A DNA stretch of 64,000 nt from Humibacillus xanthopallidus (GCF_006716675.1 NZ_VFPM01000002.1:1426001-1490000), one strand, 5' to 3'; shown: positions 1 to 8,712, counted from the first letter of the stretch. Notes: generated from the letters alone by a model not told the origin. A program made the numbers and translations.

Positions 1-1580
1 CGCACGAGGCAGCCTGGGTCGTCGGCCTGCCACCGGAACGTGCCTGCGGTCTGCATCTGGAACGTCTTGGTCCCCCAGACATTCTTGAACACCTCCTCGT
101 AGCGGGTGTCGGTGTTTGTCACCGCGACAGTGCAGCCGCCAGACGTAGGGTCGCTGCTGATCTCGAGCCGCCAGGGGGCGTCCGCCGTGATCTCGTTGTC
201 TGCCGGGGTTACGCGGTCCAGGGCCCGCAGGGTGGCTGCGGTCCCGGCGGTCGCAAGGACCAGCACAGCCGCGGCGGCATAGGCCAGATGGCGCCGCGAT
301 CGCGCATGCCGGGCGATGCGCGGTGGCCCGCCGACCGTTGCCGCGCCCTGCGCCGGCTGTACCTGAACGGAGCCCGTGTGGCCCTGCTCCCGTGCAGCAG
401 GTGGCGGAGCGGTGCGCGCGACCCCTGGCTGGTCGTGCTCTCCTGTCGGCGAGACGGGAGGGACGGGTGCTGCACTGGGATTGACGTCGAAGAGCCGGGT
501 GTCGTCGCCGCGCACGCACAGGACAGGTGTCACCCACTCGAGCGTGTCTCGTGCGACACCGAGGATGGCGATCCGCCCGCTGCGCATGGCCTCGTCGATG
601 AGGCGACCGTGTGCGAGGGACATGTAGAAGCCGCGCGCAAAGGCGATGGCCGCCTTGTCACTGATGGCGAACTGCATCGCGGCCACAGCGTTGATCCCGC
701 TGCGCACCAACGCTGCCGCCGTACCCGAAAAGAGGTCGTCCGTGCTCTCGGCTGCGGTGAGGCACGCGTTGAGCACGACCAGTCGCGGACGTTGCCTGGC
801 TTCGTGCAGCAGATCCGTGAAGCGGCTCGCGTTGACGAGATCCGGCCGCCCGTCCCGTCCGACGAACGCGAGCACGCCCTCGTCCCGTGTGAGGTCGTAC
901 GAGCCGTGCCCGATGAAGTGCAGGACGTGCCACGTCTCGTCGAGCAGCTTCTCGTGCAGACGCTGCCAACTTGCATCGAGCAGCCACTCGAGGTGGATCC
1001 ATCCGGCTTCGACCTGCTCGGCCAGGGCCTCTTCCAAACGTGCCCGTTCGCCGGCAACGTCCAGTGAAGGCAGCGTGCTCGGCGAGGCGATGAGCGCGAG
1101 CACCCGCAGGGGTGGCTCCAGGGGCAGAGTTGGCGTGGAGGGCGTCGTCCCGATCTGCCGCAGCAGCGGCTCCTTTCGGCACAGGTAGTTGCGCCCCTCA
1201 CGGTCGTAGAGGGCCTCCCAAGGCAGCGCGGTGAGCCCCGGAGCCATGAGCCGAAGAAGCAGGCGCACCCCCTCCCCACGGTTCTCCGCGACGGCGACAC
1301 TGGTGCGGTAGGCCTCGCGCACCTGGCCGGCGAAAACAGCGTCGAAGAGGAGCGTGCCGACCGCCTCCAGCGATGACTCGTGCGCCGGCGTGACACGACG
1401 AGCTTCGACCGACGAGGCGAGAATGCTGTCCTCGAGGCCCTGCCGCTGCGCGAGCAGCCGCTCGACGTCGAGCGCGCACGTCGTCGTGGGCTTGCCTGCG
1501 CCGACCGACCGAAGCACCCGCACGGTGAACTGACCGGCGGCGGCCGCCGGCCCGATCTCGACCTCCATCACCGAATCCAC
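1..1580 (-). CDS. CHAT-domain (caspase-like) membrane protein, C-terminus cut by window edge
   Basis: An open frame on the minus strand runs off the left edge. The N-terminal part contains the usual lead-in of actinobacterial CHAT proteins (a segment reading LAPGLTALPWE-like, LPWEALYD). The CHAT peptidase-like domain follows with its His motif FIGHGSYD near residue 224 and its Cys motif VVLNACLTA near residue 272, so the His-Cys dyad of the caspase/separase-like fold is intact. A proline/alanine-rich linker leads to one membrane helix (about 233-300 nt) and an extracytoplasmic tail with two cysteines. The start is GTG at 1580, which has a GGCGAGG Shine-Dalgarno; ATG at 1568 is the alternative and has none. 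CHAT proteins are known as proteases in some signalling and defence systems; the substrate or partner here cannot be seen because the gene continues outside the window. Confidence 0.85.
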   Translation of the reverse strand, partial: MDSVMEVEIGPAAAAGQFTVRVLRSVGAGKPTTTCALDVERLLAQRQGLEDSILASSVEARRVTPAHESSLEAVGTLLFDAVFAGQVREAYRTSVAVAENRGEGVRLLLRLMAPGLTALPWEALYDREGRNYLCRKEPLLRQIGTTPSTPTLPLEPPLRVLALIASPSTLPSLDVAGERARLEEALAEQVEAGWIHLEWLLDASWQRLHEKLLDETWHVLHFIGHGSYDLTRDEGVLAFVGRDGRPDLVNASRFTDLLHEARQRPRLVVLNACLTAAESTDDLFSGTAAALVRSGINAVAAMQFAISDKAAIAFARGFYMSLAHGRLIDEAMRSGRIAILGVARDTLEWVTPVLCVRGDDTRLFDVNPSAAPVPPVSPTGEHDQPGVARTAPPPAAREQGHTGSVQVQPAQGAATVGGPPRIARHARSRRHLAYAAAAVLVLATAGTAATLRALDRVTPADNEITADAPWRLEISSDPTSGGCTVAVTNTDTRYEEVFKNVWGTKTFQMQTAGTFRWQADDPGCLV

Positions 1581-1738
1581 GCGTCGCCTCGCCGATCGAC
1601 TCTCTCGCGATCATCCCGTTGATCCGCCACGTTGTCAGCCAGAAATCACGCTCGAGGACGTTTCGGCATGACCTCTCCGAGGAGGTCCGCCCTGAGCGAT
1701 GGAGTCACTGGCGGCGGCCCCGCCACTAGTCTCGCGGT

Positions 1739-2332
1739 GTGCCTGAGTTCACCTGGCGACCCGCCAACGACGCGACGAGCGAGGACGTCGAGGCGGTGTT
1801 CGAGGCCGGGGGCGCCCGCAAGTGCCGCTGCCAGGCGCTCAAGGTCCCTGGCTGGATCTGGCGCGACACGACCCAGCAGGAGCGCGACGCCGCCCTGCTG
1901 GAGCAGGCCGGGTGCGGCACGAGCGGCCCCACGTCCGGGCTGCTCGGGTACGTCGACGGCGAGCCGGCCGGCTGGGTCGCGGTCGAGCCGCGGGAGAACT
2001 ACCCGAGGATCTGGGCACGCCAGAAAGCGTGGATGCGGATGGACCCCGACCTCGAGGACGTCTGGTCGGTCACCTGCTTCGTCGTGCGGAAGGGCTTCCG
2101 GCGACAGGGACTCATGTACGAGCTCGCCGCTGCGACCGTCGAGTACGGCAGACAGGTCGGCGCTCGCGTCCTCGAGGGCTACCGGACCGAGCCGCCGCCC
2201 GGGAAGACCGTGATCTGGGACGAGGCGTCGGTCGGGCTGCTCCAGGTCTTCCTCGACGCCGGCTACGAGGTCGAGGCTTCGCCCACCCTGCGCCGCAGGG
2301 TGGTGCGACACCGACTCTGCGCGTCGCCCTGA
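1739..2332 (+). CDS. GNAT-family N-acetyltransferase
   Basis: A 197-residue single-domain acetyltransferase. The acetyl-CoA binding loop is visible as VVRKGFRRQGLMYEL (Q/R-x-x-G-x-G/A type) after the beta strand VWSVTCFVV, followed by the helix LAAATVEYGRQVGARVLEGY. The N-terminal part carries a cysteine pair (KCRCQ) often seen in this subgroup. The GTG start is supported by a leaderless arrangement: TAGTCT at 1727-1732 lies 6 nt upstream, and there is no Shine-Dalgarno. The gene stands alone on this strand. The acetylated substrate cannot be inferred. Confidence 0.85.
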   Translation: MPEFTWRPANDATSEDVEAVFEAGGARKCRCQALKVPGWIWRDTTQQERDAALLEQAGCGTSGPTSGLLGYVDGEPAGWVAVEPRENYPRIWARQKAWMRMDPDLEDVWSVTCFVVRKGFRRQGLMYELAAATVEYGRQVGARVLEGYRTEPPPGKTVIWDEASVGLLQVFLDAGYEVEASPTLRRRVVRHRLCASP

Positions 2333-2531
2333 CGGTCGGTCCGTCCAAGCCCCCCGCCTCGCCTCAACGCGGACGTGTCCTGCGTGTGGCCTTGCCGGGC
2401 GTCTGATCCGGGCAAGGGAGCGGGACCTCTGCCTCTACGGCCACCCGGGGCGGGCGGCCTAGCGGGAGATGCGAGGCAGGTCGTCCCAGTGGCGATGGGT
2501 CACAAGCGGTCACACTGTGGAGGCGAGAAGG

Positions 2532-3263
2532 ATGAAGTCGTACAGAGGGCACGCGATCGCGGTGGGGATTCTGCTGATCGCCTGCTCAGCGGCCAGCATT
2601 CTCAGCGCGATCCCGTTGGGTTCGACTCTCGATGGCCCTGACTACCTGGGCAAGCTGGCGGACAGCGACAGTGCCGTGGTCCTGACGGCGCTCCTCGAGT
2701 TCGTCTGGGCCGCGACCGGGGCTGGCATCGCCATTGGGCTGTATCCGGTCCTGCGGAAGTCCAGCCGCGGGTTGGCTCTCGGATCTGTCGCCGCCAGGGT
2801 GGTTGAGGGCGTGTTCGTCCTGATCGGGTCCCTCAGCCTCCTGGCGCTGCTGACCGTGAGCCAGCAGTCGCTGGCGGCGGGTTCGGCCGCATCGGTCTCG
2901 TTCCCTCCTACGGCGGACGCTCTGCTCGCAGTGCGTGACTGGGCGCAGGGGTTCGTCGGGATGCTCGCGTTCTGCACCGGCGCTCTGCTGTATTACCTCG
3001 TGATGTACCGGTCCCGGGTCGTGCCGCGATGGCTGTCGGGGTGGGGTCTGGTCGGAGCCGCGATGATGCTGGTCGCCACGGTCAACGCCGGATTCACCCA
3101 GGAGTTCGGCTTCACGACGGTCACGACGGTGCTCAACATCCCCATCGGTCTGCAGGAGATGGTCCTCGCCGTCTGGTTGATCGTCAGAGGATTCACTCCC
3201 AGGGCCGCGGGTCCGAGCGTGGGTTCGATCGCCGCGTCGACGGCGCCTTCGATGACACCGTAG
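2532..3263 (+). CDS. DUF4386 family membrane protein
   Basis: A 243-residue integral membrane protein with about six hydrophobic helices. It matches the DUF4386 pattern: N-terminal AVGILLIACSAASI, then PDYLGKLADSDSAVVLTALLE, then AIGLYPVLRKSSRGLALG, and near the C-terminus a hydrophobic LQEMVLAVWLIVRGF. The start is ATG at 2532, directly preceded by a purine-rich GGAGGCGAGAAGG stretch; the longer in-frame start at 2469 lacks support. The family has no established biochemical function. It is probably monocistronic, since 130 nt without another ORF follow before the next gene. Confidence 0.8.
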   Translation: MKSYRGHAIAVGILLIACSAASILSAIPLGSTLDGPDYLGKLADSDSAVVLTALLEFVWAATGAGIAIGLYPVLRKSSRGLALGSVAARVVEGVFVLIGSLSLLALLTVSQQSLAAGSAASVSFPPTADALLAVRDWAQGFVGMLAFCTGALLYYLVMYRSRVVPRWLSGWGLVGAAMMLVATVNAGFTQEFGFTTVTTVLNIPIGLQEMVLAVWLIVRGFTPRAAGPSVGSIAASTAPSMTP

Positions 3264-3393
3264 GTCAGGGCCTTGCTGGGGGATCGTCTCGTTCACCTGG
3301 CCTGGTGTCGTCAGGACCGCACCAACCGCAACAGAAAAACCGAGGGCGGCCCGCCGCCCAGCACCGTGTCTCTTCAAGGAGTGAGGAACCCCG

Positions 3394-3780
3394 ATGCCTT
3401 TGCCGCGCTGGCTGGCCCACATCAACAAGCGGGTCTTCAACCCCGTCGAGGTGCGCCGGGGCGTCCGCCCGGTCCTGATTCACACGGGAAGATCCTCGGG
3501 GAAGACCTACCGGACTCCCCTGGACGTCCACCACCTTCCGGACGGCTACCTGTTCATCCCGTTGTACGGGCCGCGGACCGACTGGGTCAAGAACGTCATG
3601 GCCGCGCAGGAGGCGCGGCTGTCCGTAGACGGCCAGGAGATTGAGTTGCGGTCCCCGCGCTTGGTGAAGAAGAAAGACATCTGGCCCTTGGTGCCCCCGA
3701 CCAACAAGTCCTATCCGGGCATCTCGAGCGAGTCTCAGCTGCTGCGCATGGACATCCTCGGCGGAGGCCAAGAGCACTGA
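3394..3780 (+). CDS. Nitroreductase/quinone reductase family protein (deazaflavin F420-dependent, Ddn-like)
   Basis: A 128-residue protein of the PF04075 split-barrel family, which in actinobacteria usually reduces quinones or nitro compounds with reduced F420. The diagnostic segment VLIHTGRSSGKTYRTPLDV (family form LxTxGRKSGxxRxTPL) is at residues 30-48, followed by GYLFIPLYGPRTDWVKNVMAA with the W-x-x-N-x-x-A cofactor segment. The length is normal for the small members. An AAGGAGTGAGG ribosome-binding sequence precedes the ATG. The substrate is unknown; the family-level assignment is firm. Confidence 0.85.
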   Translation: MPLPRWLAHINKRVFNPVEVRRGVRPVLIHTGRSSGKTYRTPLDVHHLPDGYLFIPLYGPRTDWVKNVMAAQEARLSVDGQEIELRSPRLVKKKDIWPLVPPTNKSYPGISSESQLLRMDILGGGQEH

Positions 3781-3826
3781 AGGGCTGGAGTTGCTGAGGA
3801 GCTGCCGAGCCCACGGAATAGTCTCT

Positions 3827-4984
3827 CTAGAGCTGTTCCCCGTGGGTGACTGATCCGAAAAGGGAGCGCGCCCTCCTGGCAGGCCCGTTCGCGTCGGCAG
3901 GGCGGAGGCTCAGCGGATCGTCACCCGTTGCTGCGGCACCGGGCATCTCGACCCAGGTGTTACCGGGGGCGAGGAACAGTGCCTGGCCGCTGTCGGTGCG
4001 CAGCACGAAAGTGTCGGTCACAGGCCCCTTGGCCCAGGTGCCCGCGACTGAGTGCCCGCCGGCAAGTGCCACGAATTGGCCCGATCCGTTGGTCAGCGCG
4101 AGGATCGGCACGGGGGCACCCGAGCCGGTTCCGATCTTCCCCACTGACGAGCTGACCTTCAGCACAAGCACGTTGGTGGCGCTGACCCGAATGCCGTCCA
4201 CCGTCGTGTGGGCCCCCCAGGGCTCGGACCGTAGGTACCGCTTCCGCACGGCGTCGTACGTCCAGGTCATGTTGAAACCAGCGCCGTACGGCACCACTGC
4301 CGAGCTCCCGGCCCCAACGGCACTCGACGCTGAAGCCGAGGACAGGTCAGCGGCATACGAGAAGTAGGGAGCCGGCGGCTCGGTGAGCTTCGAGAGCCCC
4401 ATGAGGGTCCGGGGCTTCACGAAGACGTGGTCCGGTCGTGGCCGACTGCGGTTCAGGACGTATGCGTCCGAGCCGGGCACCCGCAGTGTGCCGAGGTCGT
4501 CCAAGCGGCCGACCGAGTCGACGTAGCTGACGACCCATGGGGCGCCCATCGTGTTGCCGAACACGGGTTCCAGGGGCGACAGCAGGGGGGCGTCCGGCGG
4601 CCGCACCGAGCGCACTGGGCCTACGAGGCTCGGCAGCTGGGAATGGAAGACCGCGAGAAGTCGCGTGTAGGCGACACCGATGGGCTCCGTGAAGACGATG
4701 TCGGCCTTGTCGACACCGATCTGAGGGTGCGCCTGCCGCACGTCTGAGATCTTGATCGCCACCGCTGGGTGGTTGATGCTCATTCCCGGGGTTATCGGAA
4801 GGCCGGTGAGAGGCGCCGTCATGAGCGTCGTCGTGGTGGGGGAGGGAGACGTGGTCGCTGGAATAGGCGTGGCGGCGGGAGGCGGGCCCTGGCCTCGGCC
4901 GGCGACGAAGACGGCGGCAGCGACCAGCCCGACCAACACGACGATGCCGCCGACCACCAAGCGGTGCTTCCGACTCCCGACCAT
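3827..4984 (-). CDS. DUF3048 domain-containing secreted/membrane-anchored protein
   Basis: A 385-residue protein with an N-terminal membrane segment (about residues 8-29), then a Pro/Thr/Ser-rich linker, then the DUF3048 region (LTGLPI, PAVAIKISDVRQAHPQIGVDKADIVFTEPI, RLLAVFHSQLPSLVGPVRSVRP, which are hallmark segments of the YerB family). The C-terminal domain of the same family ends with a DTFVLRTDSGQALFLAPGNTWVEM strand pattern. It is expected outside the membrane. The function of YerB-like proteins is unknown. ATG at 4984 is preceded by AGGAAGG. It is transcribed divergently from the small membrane protein at 5163 and shares its 178-bp upstream region. Confidence 0.88.
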   Translation of the reverse strand: MVGSRKHRLVVGGIVVLVGLVAAAVFVAGRGQGPPPAATPIPATTSPSPTTTTLMTAPLTGLPITPGMSINHPAVAIKISDVRQAHPQIGVDKADIVFTEPIGVAYTRLLAVFHSQLPSLVGPVRSVRPPDAPLLSPLEPVFGNTMGAPWVVSYVDSVGRLDDLGTLRVPGSDAYVLNRSRPRPDHVFVKPRTLMGLSKLTEPPAPYFSYAADLSSASASSAVGAGSSAVVPYGAGFNMTWTYDAVRKRYLRSEPWGAHTTVDGIRVSATNVLVLKVSSSVGKIGTGSGAPVPILALTNGSGQFVALAGGHSVAGTWAKGPVTDTFVLRTDSGQALFLAPGNTWVEMPGAAATGDDPLSLRPADANGPARRARSLFGSVTHGEQL

Positions 4985-5162
4985 CGCGCACCTTCCTCTT
5001 GGCCTCCCAGCGCCACCAGCGTGGCAGGCGACACGTGGGCCGGACAGGGCCGAAGTACCCGCCTTCGGTGCTTACCCGCCGTGCCAACCAGGACCAACGC
5101 CTCTTACGTCGGCGCCCACCCTGACGCAGACTGAAGGTGAGATCAGGAAGGAGGTGACGACG

Positions 5163-5513
5163 ATGTCGCAGCTCCTTGAGAAGCAAAGTGCGGAGACTGA
5201 GCAACGTCTTCCCCGGTTGTTCCGCAACCGCACAGTCGACTACACGCTCCTGGTCATCGGTGCCTTGGTCGCAGCGTTCGGTGCATATGTGTACTTTGCA
5301 TCGGCCGGCTGGATCTTGGCGGACCTGAGCGAGGTCTGGTACCTCAGCAGCTGGATCGCGGGCGGAGCACTGCTCACCGCCGGTTTCGGCATGTTGGGCG
5401 CCAGTGTTCGCGACCAGTCCGGGCACTGGACCGCAGGCGCAGTGGTGAGCTTCGTGCTCGGCGCGCTGAGCCTGGCTGGGGCAGTTACCGCTGCGGTACT
5501 GCTCATCATCTGA
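5163..5513 (+). CDS. Small integral membrane protein, function unknown
   Basis: A 116-residue protein with a charged N-terminus (about 25 residues) and four hydrophobic segments (around residues 28-46, 57-72, 76-84 and 92-116). The start is ATG at 5163 because a perfect AAGGAGGTGA ribosome-binding sequence ends 5 nt upstream; the much longer in-frame reading back to 4752 overlaps the divergent gene and is rejected. It is followed closely by a strong hairpin terminator. I do not recognise a named family. Confidence 0.75.
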   Translation: MSQLLEKQSAETEQRLPRLFRNRTVDYTLLVIGALVAAFGAYVYFASAGWILADLSEVWYLSSWIAGGALLTAGFGMLGASVRDQSGHWTAGAVVSFVLGALSLAGAVTAAVLLII

Positions 5514-5537
5514 CCCCCCGGGACAGGTGAAGGCAAA

Positions 5538-5565
5538 GCGAAGCCCCCATCACTGGGGGCTTCGC
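5538..5565 (+). terminator. Intrinsic-type hairpin terminator
   Basis: A perfect 11-bp inverted repeat (GCGAAGCCCCC / GGGGGCTTCGC) with a 6-nt loop, 24 bp after the stop of the small membrane protein. There is no clear U-tract, which is usual in high-GC actinobacteria. Confidence 0.75.
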
Positions 5566-5765
5566 GCAGGCTGGGAGTTGCTGCGGACGGCCCGAGGCGC
5601 CTGGTGCCCGCGACTCCGCGCCGAAGTTGATCCCCATCCCGCTCGTGCGACTTGCGCGCCCGCGCCGACGCCTGCGGCCGCCTGGTGAGGTGCGTGATCT
5701 ACCGGATCTGCCGATCAGTGGTCGTCCACCGGAGCAGCACCTGGCATCCGCACTCTTCAAATATG

Positions 5766-5775
5766 TCCATATGGA
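5766..5775. promoter_or_regulatory. Palindromic candidate ArsR operator overlapping a leaderless promoter
   Basis: TCCATATGGA is a perfect 10-bp palindrome in a locally AT-rich stretch, just upstream of TACGAT (5778-5783), which sits 6 nt before the ATG at 5790. The placement between the -35 and -10 regions suits autorepression by the ArsR protein encoded next. Palindromes of the form NCCATATGGN are common before ArsR/SRPBCC pairs; binding here is inference. Confidence 0.5.
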
Positions 5776-5789
5776 GATACGATTCGCAG

Positions 5790-6137
5790 ATGGCCCGCGC
5801 CCCGACGACTTCGGATGTCTTCAACGCGGTCGGTGACATCCACCGCCGCACGATCCTCGATGTTCTGCTCTCTGGTGAGAAGACGGTGAGTGCGATCGCC
5901 CGCGACGTGTCGCTGCCTCAGCCTCAGGCATCGAGACACCTACGGGTGCTCGGTGAAGTGGGACTCGTCACGTGTCGTGCCGATGGCCGCCGCCGGCTCT
6001 ATCGCCTGGCACCGGAGCATCTTCGACCCTTGCACGACTGGGTCGCCAAGTACGAGCAAGCGATCAACGTCCGATTGGACCGGCTCGAGGACTACCTCGA
6101 GGAGCTGCAACGACAAGGAGAGGACGATGGCAGCTAG
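5790..6137 (+). CDS. ArsR-family winged-helix transcriptional regulator
   Basis: A 115-residue regulator: MARAPTTSDVFNAVGDIHRRTILDVL opens the wHTH, the recognition helix is SLPQPQASRHLRVLGEVGLV (residues about 42-61), and the wing contains the RRLYRL strand. No metal-binding Cys motif is present, so it belongs to the non-metal ArsR group that pairs with AHSA1/SRPBCC proteins. ATG at 5790 is chosen over 5763 because it matches the usual N-terminus and has TACGAT 6 nt upstream, indicating a leaderless mRNA. The stop overlaps the next gene by 11 nt, so the two are translationally coupled. It is probably an autorepressor through the palindrome at 5766. Confidence 0.88.
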   Translation: MARAPTTSDVFNAVGDIHRRTILDVLLSGEKTVSAIARDVSLPQPQASRHLRVLGEVGLVTCRADGRRRLYRLAPEHLRPLHDWVAKYEQAINVRLDRLEDYLEELQRQGEDDGS

Positions 6138-6618
6138 TCGGCATGGCTCTGCAGTGATCACGTTCCCGAACGATCTCGAGGTCGTCATCACCCGAGAGTT
6201 CGACGCACCGATAGCCCTCGTCTTCGACGTGCTGACGAAACCCGAGCACGTGACCAAGTGGGGTGCGACGCCTCCGGATCGGATGACGGAGTGCTCGATC
6301 GACCTACGGGTCGGAGGCAACTATCACTCCTCCTTCGTGACGACAGACGGAACCGTGTTCACGTTCAGCGGAACATACCTTGTGGTCGAGCCGCCGGTCC
6401 GAACCGTAGAGACGTGGCACTTCAACTGCTGGCCGGACGTCGAGGCAGTCGAAACGATGGAGTTGCAGGAACGTGACGGGGTCACGCTCTTCACTCGGAG
6501 AATGGCGTTCCGCGACCAGGCTGGACGCGAGCACATGACAGCATTCGATGGACAGCAAGACAGCCTCGACGAAGTAGAGAAGATCCTCAGGTCCCTCCTC
6601 AACCCGAGCCATGCCTGA
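6127..6618 (+). CDS. SRPBCC / AHSA1-family protein (START-like fold)
   Basis: A 163-residue protein of the activator-of-Hsp90-ATPase-1-like family: VVITREFDAPIALVFDVLTKPEHVTKWG at the N-terminus, a DLRVGGNYHSSF beta segment, and the closing helix QDSLDEVEKILRSLL. Proteins of this group form a ligand-binding cavity and are nearly always coupled to an ArsR regulator, as here (AAGGAGAGG ribosome-binding sequence inside the ArsR gene, 11-nt overlap). The ligand and true role are unknown; they may bind small molecules that also control the regulator. Confidence 0.87.
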   Translation: MAASRHGSAVITFPNDLEVVITREFDAPIALVFDVLTKPEHVTKWGATPPDRMTECSIDLRVGGNYHSSFVTTDGTVFTFSGTYLVVEPPVRTVETWHFNCWPDVEAVETMELQERDGVTLFTRRMAFRDQAGREHMTAFDGQQDSLDEVEKILRSLLNPSHA

Positions 6619-6792
6619 ACGCACGCACGCTCATCAGCGTCAGGTGTGTGGCGTCAAGGGCTGGGCGGGTGCCGGCGGTCTCGTCCTCGGTCCTGCATGG
6701 TGATCGAGTTCCTGCCCGGCAGCGTGTGGTCGGGTTAGGTCGACGTCGGGAGGGGCAGCCTGTGATGACCGACGAGACACCTGGGGCCCCTG

Positions 6793-7107
6793 CTACTCGT
6801 CGGCATCATCGCAGTGCCGCGCACGGAAGGCGCCTGTCGGGCCCGTGATCGTCAGCGCGCAGTGCCGCGGTCTAGCAGTCGCGTGGGAGTGCTCGACCAC
6901 GGAGATGATCCGGGTCTCCACGATCCTGAACTCCACGACGTGGAAGACGGTCAGCCATTCGACTGCTGTGAGGAAGGGTGGTGATTGGCGCGACCCGTCC
7001 TCGTTGTAGGCCTCCTTCCATCCCGCGAGGGCACGCACCGCGACCCACTCGCCGACCTGGTAGATCCAAGGTGTTTGTCCGGCTATGCCGTGGACGGCAC
7101 ATCCCAT
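6793..7107 (-). CDS. Hypothetical short ORF, doubtful
   Basis: A 104-codon frame with mostly G/C third positions and a plausible protein-like centre (WIYQVGEWVAVRALAGW, then EWLTVFHVVEFRIVETRIISVV). It has no recognisable domain and no good ribosome-binding sequence, and the C-terminal third becomes low in credibility. It lies in an otherwise empty 675-bp gap between the AHSA1 gene and treT, so it may be a real small gene, the remnant of one, or chance. Confidence 0.3.
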   Translation of the reverse strand: MGCAVHGIAGQTPWIYQVGEWVAVRALAGWKEAYNEDGSRQSPPFLTAVEWLTVFHVVEFRIVETRIISVVEHSHATARPRHCALTITGPTGAFRARHCDDADE

Positions 7108-7219
7108 CCTGCCGCTGGGTGTGCTCCCTGGCCGATTAACCGCTCAGCGTGGCCAGGCCCGGCTGCTGCACGTTGAGGCCTGCTGCCAGATCGGTTCGAG
7201 CTCCTGAGGACGTCCTGCA

Positions 7220-7241
7220 TTGCCGCGGACGGGACGTCCGA
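7220..7241. repeat. Dispersed 22-bp palindromic repeat, copy A
   Basis: Contains GCCGCGGACGGGACGTCC, in which CGGACG and CGTCCG are inverted around GGA. All 22 bp are identical to copy B at 9018. It lies in non-coding DNA just downstream of treT. Confidence 0.6.
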
Positions 7242-7293
7242 GGGCTGGTCCTGTGCTGGCGTGGGCCGACAAGGCCGGGTTGCGGCAGGGTGG

Positions 7294-8712
7294 TCAGGAA
7301 TCCAGGTCGGCGAACAGCTCCACCCACTGGGTGAGGTGGCGGTCGCCCAGGAAGTCGTGGCGCACCCGCTCGCGGGCCCTGCTGCCCAGTGCGGCGCACA
7401 GGGCCGGGTCTGCCAGCAACCGGGTGACGAGGCTGCCGAACGTGGCGAGATCGGTCGGGTCCTTCACCAGGAGCCCGTCGACGCCCTCGGTGACCTGGTC
7501 CTGCAGCCCGCCGACGGCGCTGGCGACCACGGCGCGGCCCTTCCACATGGCCTCGGTCAGGGTCAGGCCGAACCCCTCCTCGAGGCTCTTCTGCACGACC
7601 ACCGTCGCGTGCCGCTGGAGTGCGTTGACGATCAGGGCGTTCGCGTCCACGTCGCCCATCGGCAAGGTGGCCAGATGGCACCTGGCGCGCTCCCGGTCAG
7701 GCAGGCACTCCCAAGCGGCGCGGCACTCGGCCCACACCTGCATCCCTTCGGGGTCGTCGCTCACGCCGGACACGTCCGGCCCGGCGAGGACGAGGTGAGC
7801 GTCCGGCCGGTACGGAGCGACGTGCTCGGCGAAGCCGGTCAAGACCCCGGGCATGTCCTTGAGCCGGTCCCACCGGCTCACCTGCAGGACGAGCGGAGCG
7901 TCCTCGTGGGGCGGCGGGTTCGACAGCAGACCGCCGCGCGGAAGCAGGACGCCGCGGCTGCCGGCTCGGCGCTGGAACTGCACGTGGTCGGGGTCGGCGC
8001 CGTCGTGAACCAGTCCCACCTCGAGCAGGACCTGGCGGACTTCGGCCTCGGTGAGCGCGTTGTTCTTCGTGGAGAAGGGGTCAATCGAGGGCTGGATGAC
8101 TCTCACGCGCTCAGGGGGCAGCCAGGCCGGGGCGTAGCTCGCCCGCGAGAAGACGAACCGGTGCGCGGGAGTGACGTGCTCGCACAGGAACTCCCACCCG
8201 AGGTCGGTGATCTCGTTCGTCTGGTCCCGGCCGATGTGGCAGCGCCACACCACCTGGGCCCCCAGCCGGGCCAGCGTCTCCGCGAGGCCGGCCGTCTGGG
8301 GGTCATGCAACAGGACGATGTCCCCGGCCCTGACCATGCCGTGCAGCTGGGCCGCGTTGGCGGCCATCACCCGCTGGTAGTGCTCGCGGTCTGCAGCGTC
8401 GAAGCCGGAGCGCCCCTCCAGTGACCCATGGAGCGAGTTGTGGACAGCCTTGGTGATCTCGAAGAACCTTGGGTCGCCGTCAAGGACGAGCCAGCGAGTG
8501 TCCACCTGCGCGCCGCGCGTGTAAGCAAGCAGGGTCTGGAGCATCTCGGCAACGCCGCCCCCCGAGGCGGTGGAGTTGATGTTCCACACGATGCGACCAG
8601 CGAGCAGCTCCCGAGCGCGAGCGGCGGTCCTCATCAACAGCTCGAACCGCTCTGGTTCGAGCAACCCCGCGAGCATCTCGAGGGGCTGCGCCCGGATGTC
8701 GACCAACTCCAC
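7294..8712 (-). CDS. treT: Trehalose synthase TreT-like glycosyltransferase (GT4)
   Basis: A 472-residue GT-B glycosyltransferase. The N-terminal motif NSTASGGGVAEML (residues 46-58) and the segments GDIVLLHDPQTAGL and WRCHIGRD are characteristic of TreT, which makes trehalose from NDP-glucose and glucose. The C-terminal Rossmann half carries VSRWDRLKDMPGVL and the donor-site motif EEGFGLTLTEAMWKGRAVVAS. The length is slightly above the typical 410-430 owing to a loop around residues 250-285. The start is GTG at 8712 with GGGAG 8 nt upstream. No other trehalose gene is adjacent. TreT versus a related trehalose phosphorylase is judged from the N-terminal motif only. Confidence 0.82.
   Translation of the reverse strand: MELVDIRAQPLEMLAGLLEPERFELLMRTAARARELLAGRIVWNINSTASGGGVAEMLQTLLAYTRGAQVDTRWLVLDGDPRFFEITKAVHNSLHGSLEGRSGFDAADREHYQRVMAANAAQLHGMVRAGDIVLLHDPQTAGLAETLARLGAQVVWRCHIGRDQTNEITDLGWEFLCEHVTPAHRFVFSRASYAPAWLPPERVRVIQPSIDPFSTKNNALTEAEVRQVLLEVGLVHDGADPDHVQFQRRAGSRGVLLPRGGLLSNPPPHEDAPLVLQVSRWDRLKDMPGVLTGFAEHVAPYRPDAHLVLAGPDVSGVSDDPEGMQVWAECRAAWECLPDRERARCHLATLPMGDVDANALIVNALQRHATVVVQKSLEEGFGLTLTEAMWKGRAVVASAVGGLQDQVTEGVDGLLVKDPTDLATFGSLVTRLLADPALCAALGSRARERVRHDFLGDRHLTQWVELFADLDS

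Noticed and set aside
530..1396. Minus-strand 288-codon frame at the left end
   Set aside because: It lies in a different frame from the CHAT-domain reading, which has clear motifs; this one is Arg/Ser-rich.
7190..7210. GGTTCGAGCTCC, resembling a tRNA T-loop
   Set aside because: No matching acceptor, D or anticodon stems around it.
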